From: CAWARU01 sp963805795
GTDB lineage: Bacteria; Pseudomonadota; Gammaproteobacteria; UBA6186; Azoamicaceae
Direction of reading: 5' to 3'
Length of the DNA: 64,000 nucleotides
NCBI GenBank assembly: GCA_963805795.1
Contig: CAWDVG010000004.1
Location: 310,001 to 374,000, forward strand
The notes below the pieces were generated by a model, which was not told the origin of the DNA, did not search any database, and saw nothing but the letters and a program-made list of their open reading frames with translations. This document shows, one piece after another, positions 7,025 through 15,566 of the stretch (positions are counted from its first letter, which is position 1; the number at the start of each line of letters is the position of its first letter). The translations under genes were made by a program, and so were the position numbers.

Positions 7025-7724
7025 TCTGAATTTTACCATTAATTTCCTGTGCAATAAAATACCTGATACATGGCAAATCGCTAACTAAAGCCTTAATTTG
7101 TACAATTTTATCTTTAGAAACCTTATACCCAAAAATGATTTCTTTGATAGCCTGTCTTACGAATGCACTAGAATATTTCCCTTTTAGGTAGAAAAACCTA
7201 TACTCTTTTTCATAAGAATACCTAGGTAATTTGCTACAGTATATTTCTAACCATTGTTCCGGCGTAATATAATCAGCATTAATTTCGATAGTTTCCTGAT
7301 AAATCACACGTCGAGGTATGTTTTTTATCGACGGGGATACGTCCGCAAAAAAAAGATTAAATTTATCCCAATCAAAACCAATGCAAATGCCTTGGAAATC
7401 ATCGGCATACTGCTTGTACATCAACGGCTCTTGCCTACTTTCGCATAGAGACAAAATTCCATAAGGTTCATTATGGCCAGATCGAACTACTTCCATTAAG
7501 CGATTTTTATTCTCTTCTGGAGATAAATACTTTAAGAGATTATTTTTACTTTTGACCCATATATTATTCCAAAAAACGAAAGAAGCTTTTTCATTATGAT
7601 CTTCTAATTTATTTGTACTTGCAAAATATATTTCACCATTTGAAAGAATCTTCTCTGTATGGCCGCTTCTAAGATCCCGATATTTATATAGCATCTTAGG
7701 GATATTCAATTCATATTTTTTCAT
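6990..7724 (-). CDS. DUF2971 domain protein
   Basis: 244 aa, ATG at 7724. It has the full DUF2971 pattern: LYKYRDLRSGHTEKILSNGEIYFAS near residue 12-36, GILSLCESRQEPLMYKQYADDFQGICIGFD near 90-118, and YEKEYRFFYLKGKY plus IKEIIFGYKVS in the C-terminal third. The family is common on islands beside defence and toxin genes; the biochemical activity is unknown. It is more typical than the relative at 1084-1944 and stands alone, with its 3' end covering a truncated ICE frame, consistent with later insertion into the ICE. Confidence 0.75.
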   Translation of the reverse strand: MKKYELNIPKMLYKYRDLRSGHTEKILSNGEIYFASTNKLEDHNEKASFVFWNNIWVKSKNNLLKYLSPEENKNRLMEVVRSGHNEPYGILSLCESRQEPLMYKQYADDFQGICIGFDWDKFNLFFADVSPSIKNIPRRVIYQETIEINADYITPEQWLEIYCSKLPRYSYEKEYRFFYLKGKYSSAFVRQAIKEIIFGYKVSKDKIVQIKALVSDLPCIRYFIAQEINGKIQINDVAKMQLNN

Positions 7725-7943
7725 ATTACACTCGTCTTAGTTAAAAATCACCACTTATTCGGGCCATGCAACGTCATCTTTAGGAGGCCATTTTAACTCG
7801 CCAAGATCAATCATTACAATACCATACCATAAATTTATGTTTGATATTTAATCTGTAAAAATGCAGCATTGAAAGTTGAAAATGAATCACACAATATATT
7901 GCTCTTGCAATTCTTTTGCGAAGAGTATACCTGAAAAATTATG

Positions 7944-10900
7944 TTAATTTTTTCCTCGCGCTAGAGAATTTAATTTTTCTTTTATTAGCGAGACGTTTGG
8001 ACTGTTTTGTTTTTCTAAAGATGGATCAGCGGTATTGCGGTCAAGGATGATATTTAATGCAGCATTCAAATGAGAGCTAGCATTTTCTTTCTGTAAAGCA
8101 TTTTGAAATGATGTTCCAAGCAAATAATGATATTTAGATGCATGCAAAGTCTCTTTGCCAAAGATGTTATTAATGAGTTCCAAAGATTGTTCAAGGTAAG
8201 CTATATCTTTCGGAGAAACTTTAAAACGGCTGAATTCGCCTACAATAGGCAACTGTTTGGATATCAATATATGAGCATTTGAGTTATTTGATGACAAAAT
8301 TATATCATGTATTTTTTTAAGATACTGTGTAGAATTTTTATAATCTTGATTTGCTTCAAATGAACGATACATGAGAAAATATAGATATAAATAATTTATA
8401 TTACTCTTAGTGAAATGTTTGTCGTACATTTTCTCAGCTTTTTCAAGATACTCAAGAGCAGCTGCTGGTTCATTCATTAGAATTAAAATCGCTCCAATCC
8501 TGGTGAAAGTTTTACCGATTCTATAATTATTTTTTGCATATATCTTGGTTTTGATTTCTAAGGCTTGTTCGAATAATTTTTTGGCACTCTTATAATCACC
8601 CTGGGAAATTTTCAATTCACCTATCCGTTCAAATGCGTAGCTTTTTGGAAGGCCACTCGCATCTTCATAGTGAACTTGGCTGAGTTCGTTTGCCACTAAG
8701 TCAGCTTTTTCCAGACTCCCAGCATGTGTATATAAATGCAATATATTTGATAAATATGCGGCTTTATAGACGCTTGCTTTATCGTGTTCTTTACACTGAT
8801 CAATGGTTTTTAATGCTTTGACATAATTTTCTTCAGAAGAAGAAAGCTTGTTTAGATCAAGCTCCACATTTGCTAATGCGCTTAGAGCGAATGCGTAATC
8901 AGAAAGAATGTTATCTTCTATTGCAGTTTGATTCGCCCATCTAAGATTCTTTAAAAGCGCTTCGATTTGAGTTGAAATTGGATCTAAAGGCTTTTCGTAA
9001 GTATTTATCGCTTGTTTTAGAATTTCCTCAGCTCTAACCGAATTTCCAAGCAGATAGTTATTAAATCCAACTTGGGTATTGATGTTCGCTAAGAGATATG
9101 AGAATCCCTTTTCAGTAGATAAATGCTTCGTTGCTAGAGCTAATATTTCCGACCATCTTTCATTTGAAAGTCTTAGATCTTCTTGAACATAAGTAGAGTA
9201 CATGGTTAATTTAATATATAAAGCCAATCCTTGACAAAGAAGACTGGGTGTTTCAATAGCATGGCGCGAAAGAGAAATAACGTGGGGAATAAGCGAATCA
9301 CATAAATCTTTGTTAACATTTTGATATATGGCAAAAGAAAAATCTAGCATTTCGATGGCTTTCGTCAAATAGAACGGTGTTCCTTCTTGTTCTCTTACAA
9401 TTTTTTGTAATAATCTATGTATTTTAAACGAGTTTTTATCATCATTGATTGTAATAAAAGAATAATTTTTTAATTCGGCTATGGCAGAATCTCTTTCCTC
9501 TAATGTCAAATGTTTAAAGTAATCCAGGTTAATTTCGTCCGCATCAAGATATGAAGACATGATGAGTATTGTCTTTGCATTTTTACCCAGTTTAGAAAAA
9601 CTTAAGCTCCATGTTGACCATAAAGCATTGGTGTATTTGTTAGTGGTTTCGCTAGCCTTGTCGTTTAGTTTCATGATCTCAATATATGTGTCAATGTTTG
9701 TGTGCGCTTGGATATATATAATAGCTTGATTTATCGCCAAAGGAAAATAGTGCAAAATCCTCGCAAGATTGTAGATAGAATCATCTTTTTCATTTGGGAG
9801 ATATTTTTTTATAAATGTATAGGCCTCTTGTTCGGTGAAAGCATCCAATAATAACATATCTCTATGCCATTGCTGAGATCGAGAAGTAAGTAAAATATGC
9901 AGTTTTGATGGGGTTGAAAAATCTTTGCTTAGGTTATCTAAATAATCCTCTATATGTTTAGAGGGAACTGCATTATCCAGAACAAACAAAATGTTCTTTG
10001 CATTAAAATTTTTTAGTCCCTCGTGAATGAGGTGCTGAATATCGGTAGGTTTATATCCTTTTATATCTATTTTTAAACTTTTTGCAAATTCTATGTATGA
10101 GTTGTTAAGGGAATCACTGGTTTCTGCTCTAATCCACAGTACTGTATCGTAATGTTTTTCTTCTAAGGCGCTGTAAGCATAGTTGATGGCCAACTGCGTT
10201 TTGCCAACTCCTCCTAAACCAGAGATTGCTTGTGTTATCACACCAAATTTATATTTATTTAGAAACTCATTTATTGTTTTCAATTCTTTTTCTCTGCCAA
10301 CAAACTTAGAATTCCTAGCAGGAAGATTTAATAAAAGACCGTCATCGCTGCTTCTTTTATTTTGCGTTAAGGTATTATATTGTATATGTTTTTCTTGTTC
10401 CATCATTAGAGTGGGTGCATTAATTGCGTTTTTTTGATTGCTCTCTGAGCTTTTATAGAAATTTAAAGAGAACAGAGTTAGAACAAACATGCAAACACTA
10501 ATGATTGTTAGCAACTGCGATTTTGTTATGGTTCTTATTGCTGTATTTGCACTCCATTTAACTGAACTTGTATCTTGCTTTGGTGACTCCCTAATATCAA
10601 CTTCGTCATAAAACGTTTTACAATTTTTTTTGAAATCAAGAATATTTTTATCGACATTAAGGCTGGGAAGTAATTTCTTTAACGTTTCAAAAACAAAAAG
10701 ATAATAGTTTTCTTGGTCGTTAAAATTTAAACATTCGGCTGAGAGTTCTTTTAAAAAGACTTTAGAATCTGAAGTCTCAATAATAACGCACAGAGCTGGC
10801 AGGCATGAATCTTTATCAGTCCTTATCGAGCTAATGTTTCTTATCGTTTCTTTATACTCATTTAAATTGTCTGTTTGAAGCTTATTCAACTTATCGATAA

Positions 10901-11453
10901 ATGCAGGAGTTAAAAAGTAAATGGCATGCGTAAATTCAAACTCATAAACTCGATTAAAATTTGGACCTTCTTTTTTATTATGTTCGACGGACACTTTAAA
11001 TCCTGCAAGTTGTAAATCCTGCATAAATTGTCGGACAAATGCTGTATTGTCAGTTAAATCTCCATTCGTTATCAACAAACAAGCATAATTATAATTAACC
11101 ACTAGCGCTGAAAGCGTCTTTAGTTCTGAAATAAATGAGGATTGAATTAATAGGTTTAAATAATGCTTCCTAATAAGCAAAAATTTATCCGACTTTTCTA
11201 TAAATTCGATTATTTTTTCTTGTGACTGACACCCCAGTTTTAGCATTATATTGTGGAGGTGATTTTCAACTGTTCTTGGGGATATTGACAAAAATTGAGC
11301 TATCTTCTTTACCGATTTCCCACTCAATATGCAAGCGATCACGTCTATTTCACGTTTGGTAAAATTAACGCCATTAATTGGTTCTAAATGCAAGGTGTCC
11401 TGGAAATGTGGGGTTTTATCACCTTGATTTTTTATTACTGGTACGTTTGACAT
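7944..11453 (-). CDS. LuxR-HTH / TIR-like / TM / NB-ARC / TPR signalling protein (STAND class)
   Basis: 1169 aa. Residues 28-78 are a LuxR-type HTH (FTKREIDVIACILSGKSVKKIA, then ISPRTVENHLHNIMLKLG). Residues 120-268 show the strand-helix rhythm of a TIR/SEFIR domain (ACLLITNGDLTDNTAFVRQFMQ, AGFKVSVEHN, THAIYFLTPAFIDKL, LPALCVIIETSDSKVFLKEL); this assignment is an inference. One transmembrane helix lies at about 312-333. An NB-ARC ATPase follows: FVGREKEL (384), P-loop GLGGVGKT (412-419), Walker B ILFVLDN (488-494), sensor LLTSRS (521-526) and FPLAINQA. From about 690 to the end are TPR-like helical repeats. STAND proteins sense a ligand and oligomerise on ATP binding; here the cytosolic output could be the HTH and/or the TIR-like domain. 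It stands alone between ICE modules, with a good ATG start at 11453. Confidence 0.7.
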   Translation of the reverse strand: MSNVPVIKNQGDKTPHFQDTLHLEPINGVNFTKREIDVIACILSGKSVKKIAQFLSISPRTVENHLHNIMLKLGCQSQEKIIEFIEKSDKFLLIRKHYLNLLIQSSFISELKTLSALVVNYNYACLLITNGDLTDNTAFVRQFMQDLQLAGFKVSVEHNKKEGPNFNRVYEFEFTHAIYFLTPAFIDKLNKLQTDNLNEYKETIRNISSIRTDKDSCLPALCVIIETSDSKVFLKELSAECLNFNDQENYYLFVFETLKKLLPSLNVDKNILDFKKNCKTFYDEVDIRESPKQDTSSVKWSANTAIRTITKSQLLTIISVCMFVLTLFSLNFYKSSESNQKNAINAPTLMMEQEKHIQYNTLTQNKRSSDDGLLLNLPARNSKFVGREKELKTINEFLNKYKFGVITQAISGLGGVGKTQLAINYAYSALEEKHYDTVLWIRAETSDSLNNSYIEFAKSLKIDIKGYKPTDIQHLIHEGLKNFNAKNILFVLDNAVPSKHIEDYLDNLSKDFSTPSKLHILLTSRSQQWHRDMLLLDAFTEQEAYTFIKKYLPNEKDDSIYNLARILHYFPLAINQAIIYIQAHTNIDTYIEIMKLNDKASETTNKYTNALWSTWSLSFSKLGKNAKTILIMSSYLDADEINLDYFKHLTLEERDSAIAELKNYSFITINDDKNSFKIHRLLQKIVREQEGTPFYLTKAIEMLDFSFAIYQNVNKDLCDSLIPHVISLSRHAIETPSLLCQGLALYIKLTMYSTYVQEDLRLSNERWSEILALATKHLSTEKGFSYLLANINTQVGFNNYLLGNSVRAEEILKQAINTYEKPLDPISTQIEALLKNLRWANQTAIEDNILSDYAFALSALANVELDLNKLSSSEENYVKALKTIDQCKEHDKASVYKAAYLSNILHLYTHAGSLEKADLVANELSQVHYEDASGLPKSYAFERIGELKISQGDYKSAKKLFEQALEIKTKIYAKNNYRIGKTFTRIGAILILMNEPAAALEYLEKAEKMYDKHFTKSNINYLYLYFLMYRSFEANQDYKNSTQYLKKIHDIILSSNNSNAHILISKQLPIVGEFSRFKVSPKDIAYLEQSLELINNIFGKETLHASKYHYLLGTSFQNALQKENASSHLNAALNIILDRNTADPSLEKQNSPNVSLIKEKLNSLARGKN

Positions 11454-11763
11454 TGTCTCACTTCAAAAATTTGCCTGGTTGGTTCCCTAATAACATAACG
11501 CCTATTCCCAAAAACAATTTTAATGCTGCAAATTTGTGAACAGGTCTAACCTATTCTTAAACTAGAAGTTAGCCCGTAGTTTACCAGTTTATTTGCCGAT
11601 AAACAACACGGTAGGTCAGCTACCCAATAAACGTATTAATACACCTAAACAGCATTCTCCCCCCCATTAATTGCTCTCAAGCAAAAATAGACAACCCGTT
11701 GTCGCCATTCCGTCTTACATTCGATTCAGGACCCAAAAATATTGAAACCAATTTGGAGAAGGA
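11454..11763. other. Divergent promoter region of the STAND gene and the csrA-xis-int module
   Basis: 310 bp without a gene. It contains an inverted repeat with 7-bp arms TAAACTA/TAGTTTA (11558-11564 and 11577-11583), a run of C near 11660-11667, and the operator-like palindrome at 11690-11703. It must carry promoters for both directions; no clear -35/-10 pair is assigned. Confidence 0.5.
11690..11703. promoter_or_regulatory. Operator-like palindrome GACAAC-CC-GTTGTC
   Basis: Perfect 6-bp arms, 2-bp centre, 61 bp upstream of the first ORF of the csrA-xis-int module. Identical arms occur at 5296-5309 in front of the HTH-ParB operon. It probably couples integration/excision genes to the same regulator. 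Confidence 0.5.
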
Positions 11764-11940
11764 ATGGATATGAATGTTCAGGACTATGTAAGCGCCAAAG
11801 AACGTTTGAGGCAGTTAAAAATAAAGAAAAACCTAAAAGGGGTTATTCGTCAATTTTTAACTTTCCTCAAAATTTCATCTTCAAAAATCGATTCTAAAAG
11901 TTCAGGGAAATTAGCTAAAGGGGAAAATTTATCATGCTGA
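11764..11940 (+). CDS. Small protein coupled to ICE csrA, 58 aa
   Basis: ATG at 11764 preceded by GGAGAAGGA. The product is basic (SAKERLRQLKIKKNLKGVIRQFL) with a Ser/Lys-rich C-terminus. Its TGA (11938-11940) overlaps the csrA start (ATG at 11934), so csrA is translationally coupled to it. In Legionella-type ICEs a csrA paralogue is preceded by small Lvr proteins; this could correspond to one of those, but I cannot show homology. A role in regulating the module is inferred from position only. Confidence 0.5.
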   Translation: MDMNVQDYVSAKERLRQLKIKKNLKGVIRQFLTFLKISSSKIDSKSSGKLAKGENLSC

Positions 11941-12119
11941 TCTTACAACGTTATGCAGGCCAATCTATTTCGATAGGAACAGATATTCAAATCATTGTAT
12001 TGGGCCATTATCGCGGTGCTACTCATATTGGTGTTGTGGCACCACCCGAAATCAAGATCCTTAGGGATGAAATTAAAGATAAAGAACCTCATCCAAAACA
12101 GGGAAACAAGCATGGCTGA
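11934..12119 (+). CDS. csrA: CsrA-family RNA-binding regulator (ICE copy)
   Basis: 61 aa, a full-length CsrA: MLIL start with strand beta-1, GHYRGATHIGVVAPPEI core, and ILRDEI with Arg44, the RNA-contacting residue. CsrA dimers bind GGA motifs in leaders and block translation. It overlaps the small ORF upstream (7 bp) and the xis-like gene downstream (8 bp, ATGGCTGA), forming a tight regulatory cassette ending in the integrase. Divergent csrA paralogues are known in Legionella ICEs. It matters here because the chromosomal csrA at 13973-14161 carries a premature stop. Confidence 0.85.
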   Translation: MLILQRYAGQSISIGTDIQIIVLGHYRGATHIGVVAPPEIKILRDEIKDKEPHPKQGNKHG

Positions 12120-12306
12120 GTTATTGCCGAGACTTATCAGGTTCCGAAACGCCCCGACCTATCTAGGTATGGACCGGAACCGGTTTAACACAGAGGTAAG
12201 GCCAAATCTCACTGAAATTCCTATCGGAATTCAAGGAATTGCCTTTGACCGACTTGAATTAGACGCCTGGGTAGAGCAATATAAAGCTCGTAGCGGGCGT
12301 CTGTGA
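12112..12306 (+). CDS. AlpA/Xis-like DNA-binding protein
   Basis: 64 aa from ATG 12112, a start overlapping the csrA end. FRNAPTYLGMDRNRFNTEVRP followed by GIAFDRLELDAWVEQYKARSGR is the winged-helix excisionase/AlpA layout ('ylg.s...f...vrp.l..~~~g~~~i~F~r.ELD~W~~~~~'). Such proteins direct excision or activate the integrase. The integrase begins 26 bp downstream in the same direction, supporting this role. Confidence 0.75.
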   Translation: MAELLPRLIRFRNAPTYLGMDRNRFNTEVRPNLTEIPIGIQGIAFDRLELDAWVEQYKARSGRL

Positions 12307-12332
12307 GTTGCCAACTCTAGGAGTAGGGAACT

Positions 12333-13505
12333 ATGGGACGCAAAATATCACCAGGGCTCGTTAAGAGAAACGGGGTCTGGTATCTGCAGAAGAGGCTCTT
12401 TGGACGACGCCTTCGAGAAAGCACTGGCACAGAGTCGCTCTGTGAAGCAGAAAAGTATCTCGCACGTCGGGTCGAAGAAATAAGACAAGCGAGTATTTAT
12501 GGTGTTAGGCCCAAGCGGACCTTTAAAGAGGCTGCAACAAGATACCTGCTGGAGAATCAACATAAAGCAAGTATTGCGGATGATGCTGATCACCTGAAGC
12601 TGCTTTGTCCCTGCATAGGACATTTGGCATTGGAACAAGTGCATAGTGGTACATTAGAGTCTTTCGTAAAAGCCAGGCAGGCGTCGGGTCGCAAAACCAA
12701 GACGATCAATAATGCCTTGGAGGTGGTTAGACACATTTTAAATTTAGCAGCTTGTCAGTGGATTGATGAGAATGGGTTAACTTGGTTACAAGCCCCAGCG
12801 AAAATTAAAATGTTACCTGTCAACGATGCACGAGATCCGTATCCATTGTCTTGGGATGAGCAGGTTTTATTATTTAAGGAATTGCCAGAGCATTTAAGGC
12901 ATATGGCGATCTTTAAAGTGAATACCGGCTGTCGCGAGCAAGAAGTGTGTCAATTAAAATGGAAATGGGAAACACGAATACCGGAATTAAATACCAGCAT
13001 TTTTATTATTCCAAGCCATGTTGTTAAAAAGGGAGTTGCAAAACGTATGGTGAAAAATGGCGAAGATCGCTTAGTTGTTTTGAATGAAGCAGCCAAAGCC
13101 ATCATCGATAAAATGCGAGGGTTACATTCGGAATACGTCTTCTCTTATCGAGGAAGATCCGTCACAAAAATGAATAACACGGCTTGGAAACGTGCTAGGA
13201 AGGTTGTGGGGATCCCTCAAGTAAGGATACATGATCTCAAGCATTCATATGGCCGCCGTTTACGTGCAGCCGGCGTGAGTTTTGAGGATCGGCAAGATTT
13301 GTTAGGCCATAAATCTGGGCGGATAACAACCCATTACTCAGCAGCGGAATTGCAGAACTTGATTGTAGCAGCTAACAAGGTTTGCAATCGCGAACAGCAA
13401 GGACCAACTTTAACCTTGCTACGCATCAACCGCAACGAGGATGATAAGTTAGAAAGCCTAATGGCCGCAAATTGGCCACAAGAAAAAAGTGTGTCAACTG
13501 GTTAG
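12333..13505 (+). CDS. int: Tyrosine integrase of the tRNA-Arg ICE
   Basis: 390 aa, ATG at 12333 behind AGGAG. An arm-type N-terminus (GVWYLQKRLFGRRLREST), a SAM-like core-binding domain (about 70-165), and the catalytic domain: Arg in NTGCREQEV, HDLKHSYGRRL (Lys in place of the usual second Arg of HxxR), GHKSGRITTHYS with the nucleophile Tyr. It ends 42 bp from the 3' end of tRNA-Arg, so attachment at that tRNA is very likely. It is clearly related over its whole length to the integrase at 24047-25201 (shared TGRP-like KRTFKEAAT, AGVSFEDRQDLLGHKS), but targets another tRNA. Confidence 0.9.
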   Translation: MGRKISPGLVKRNGVWYLQKRLFGRRLRESTGTESLCEAEKYLARRVEEIRQASIYGVRPKRTFKEAATRYLLENQHKASIADDADHLKLLCPCIGHLALEQVHSGTLESFVKARQASGRKTKTINNALEVVRHILNLAACQWIDENGLTWLQAPAKIKMLPVNDARDPYPLSWDEQVLLFKELPEHLRHMAIFKVNTGCREQEVCQLKWKWETRIPELNTSIFIIPSHVVKKGVAKRMVKNGEDRLVVLNEAAKAIIDKMRGLHSEYVFSYRGRSVTKMNNTAWKRARKVVGIPQVRIHDLKHSYGRRLRAAGVSFEDRQDLLGHKSGRITTHYSAAELQNLIVAANKVCNREQQGPTLTLLRINRNEDDKLESLMAANWPQEKSVSTG

Positions 13506-13547
13506 AATGAAATTAACACTCTATCATGCTGATTTTATTAAGAATTC

Positions 13548-13624
13548 TGGCGCGCCCGGAGAGATTCGAACTCCCGACCGCCTGGTTCGTAGCCAGGTAC
13601 TCTATCCAGCTGAGCTACGGGCGC
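13548..13624 (-). tRNA. tRNA-Arg (ACG)
   Basis: The minus strand folds as a standard tRNA: acceptor GCGCCCG/CGGGCGC, D-arm GCTCAGCTGGATAGAGT, anticodon stem CCTGG/CCAGG around CTACGAA (anticodon ACG), T-arm with GTTCGAATC, discriminator G and encoded CCA (13548-13550). Its 3' end faces the ICE integrase and is the presumed attachment site. Confidence 0.95.
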
Positions 13625-13704
13625 TTAATTTGGTTTTACTACTTAATCAATATTTAATTAATAGGTACTAATTTTCTAATAAATAACTTTTTATTCACTT
13701 AAAC

Positions 13705-13796
13705 TGGCGGAGAGAGAGGGATTCGAACCCTCGATGGAGTTTTAGCCCCATACTCCCTTAGCAGGGGAGCGCCTTCAGCCACTCGGCCATCTCTCC
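13705..13796 (-). tRNA. tRNA-Ser (GCT)
   Basis: A class II tRNA: acceptor GGAGAGA/TCTCTCC, anticodon stem CTCCC/GGGAG around the loop CTGCTAA (anticodon GCT), a long variable arm, a GTTCGAATC T-loop and encoded CCA. The order csrA-tRNA-Ser-tRNA-Arg is the conserved gammaproteobacterial one. Confidence 0.95.
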
Positions 13797-13813
13797 GTCC
13801 TCTGGAATACCGA

Positions 13814-13829
13814 TCCTGGAAAACCAGGA
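13814..13829 (-). terminator. Short hairpin between csrA and tRNA-Ser
   Basis: Stem TCCTGG/CCAGGA around AAAA. It lies upstream of tRNA-Ser and could be a processing or weak termination hairpin. No T-run follows. Confidence 0.3.
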
Positions 13830-13972
13830 GTGAGAGGAGTGTAGCATGAAAGCTAAAAGGAGGGAATGGGTTACAATGCGAGTGAATAACCTTTTAAGGT
13901 TTATCTTCGCCTTCTTCAATTCTTCAGAGGCGTTTGTTCGACCGCCTGAGGTTTCGTCAGTGTGATGACCTT

Positions 13973-14161
13973 TTAAGGCAGCTTCAGTTTCGTTAATTTT
14001 TCGCGTTGGATACGTTGATAGATTTCTTCACGATGTACTCACACATCTTTGGGTGCATTAACACCAATGCGGACTTGATTTCCTTTTACACCTAAAACAG
14101 TGACGGTAACATCATCACCCACCATTAAGGATTCACCAACTCTTCTTGTTAGGATTAACAT
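13973..14161 (-). pseudogene. csrA: Chromosomal csrA with an in-frame stop
   Basis: From ATG 14161 the frame reads MLILTRRVGESLMVGDDV, then VLGVKGNQVRIGVNAPKDV, a typical CsrA, then TGA at 14041-14039, and continues in the same frame VHREEIYQRIQREKLTKLKLP to TAA at 13973. Codon 41 is normally Ser (a TCA to TGA change fits). The 40-aa product would lack Arg44 and the C-terminal helix. Either a nonsense mutation or a sequence error. It sits downstream of lysC in the conserved alaS-lysC-csrA order; the ICE carries an intact csrA 2 kb away. Confidence 0.85.
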
Positions 14162-14341
14162 TTATTTACTCTCCTTCCTGATACCCATATATCACTTATT
14201 TGTTTGCCTAATGACCTTCCTTACTTCCCTACCAATAAAGGCAAACACTCATTATTTCAAGCGTTCAACATTTCATTTCTATATTTTTATATCCTCAATC
14301 TATCTTAATTAACTGTCACAGATTATGCACCTAAAAAATTT

Positions 14342-15557
14342 TCACTCTCCAATGAAAATGCATGCGTGTAGGGCGCGAACGCCATTCTCTAAATGTTCTT
14401 CGTCAATAACAACAGAAACCTTAATTTCTGAAGTAGAGACCAACTGAATATTAATACCTTCTTTCCCTAAAACATCAAACATTCTACTGATAATACCGGC
14501 ATTTGATCGCATACCAATTCCCACCAAAGAAAGTTTTGCGACATTTTCATTGAATAATAGGCCTTTAGCACCCAATTTTTGACATCACGGGCATTAATAA
14601 ATCCCGTGTTTGTTTAAATTCGCGGCGATGAACCGTAAAAGCCAGATCGGTTTTTCCTTCACCACCCAGATTCTGAAGAATCATGTCTACCTCGATATGC
14701 GCATCCCCTAGGGCACCCAAAATGGAAGCTGCAATTCCAGGGGAATCAGGAATCCCTTGTATAATAATTTTTGCTTCATCCCGATGGTAAGCCACACCAG
14801 AGACTGGAGGTCTGTTCATATTTTCTTCTATTCCAGTAATCAAAGTGCCTGGACCTTCCTCGAAGGTTGATAACACTCGCAAAGGAATATTGTATTTCCC
14901 TGCAAACTCTACTGCTCGGATTTGCATTACCTTAGCACCTAAACTTGATAATTCTAACATTTCTTCGAATGTAACTTGCGTCATTCGACGCGCCTCTGGC
15001 ACAATCTTGGGGTCTGCTGTATATACCCCTTCTACATCGGTATATATCTGGCATTCATCTGCCTTAAGAGCTGCCGCTAAAGCAACCGCTGTTGTATCTG
15101 ACCCTCCCCGTCCCAAGGTTGTAATATTACCTAAACCGTCTGAACCTTGAAATCCTGCTACAACAACAACCTTTCCAGCTTGTAGTTCTGCACGAATCCG
15201 AGATCCATCAATACCCAAAATGCGTGCCTTATTATGCACACTGTCGGTTCTTATGTGGACCTGCGCCCCTGTAAAAGAACGTGCCGGACAACCTTTCCCT
15301 ATTAATGCCATGCTTAAGAGGGCAATTGAAACTTGCTCTCCAGTAGCGAGTAATACGTCCACCTCTCGGGGATCAGGAGAACTAGACAATTTCTGTGCCA
15401 TCATAGCCAGACGATCCGTTTCCCCATTCATAGCAGACACCACGACAACCAAATCGTGCCCTTCAGACCGAGCCTTCAATACCCTATCGGCGACAAAATG
15501 TATGCGCTCAAGATCACCGACCGAGGTTCCACCGTATTTTTGTACAATTAGTGCCAT
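14342..15557 (-). pseudogene. lysC: Aspartate kinase, one frameshift
   Basis: Aspartokinase (first step of lysine/threonine/methionine/diaminopimelate synthesis). The N-terminal part from ATG 15557 reads LIVQKYGGTSVGDLERI, then VVVVSAMNGETDRL, FQGSDGLGNITTLGRGGSD and the first ACT domain, ending MSKIGC at a stop near 14577. The remainder (GAKGLLFNENVAKLSLVGIGMRS, second ACT domain) continues in another frame to 14342. One extra G in GGG near 14577 restores the MSKIGAKGL junction, giving about 405 residues, the normal length. It lies 9 bp from alaS. Fragments could be made separately, but a single-base sequence error or fresh mutation is more likely. Confidence 0.85.
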
Positions 15558-15566
15558 AGTAATTCT

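Noticed and set aside
13489..13671. 60-codon + strand frame across tRNA-Arg (contains GEIRTPDRLVRSQVLYPAEL)
   Set aside because: It is the antisense translation of the tRNA gene, a well-known spurious annotation.
14039..14041. TGA recoding (selenocysteine or reassigned TGA) in csrA
   Set aside because: TGA ends many other genes in the window and no recoding element is visible; a serine-to-stop change or error is simpler.
14845..15150. Long + strand frames opposite lysC and alaS
   Set aside because: Shadow frames of conserved genes; no ribosome sites and no family features.
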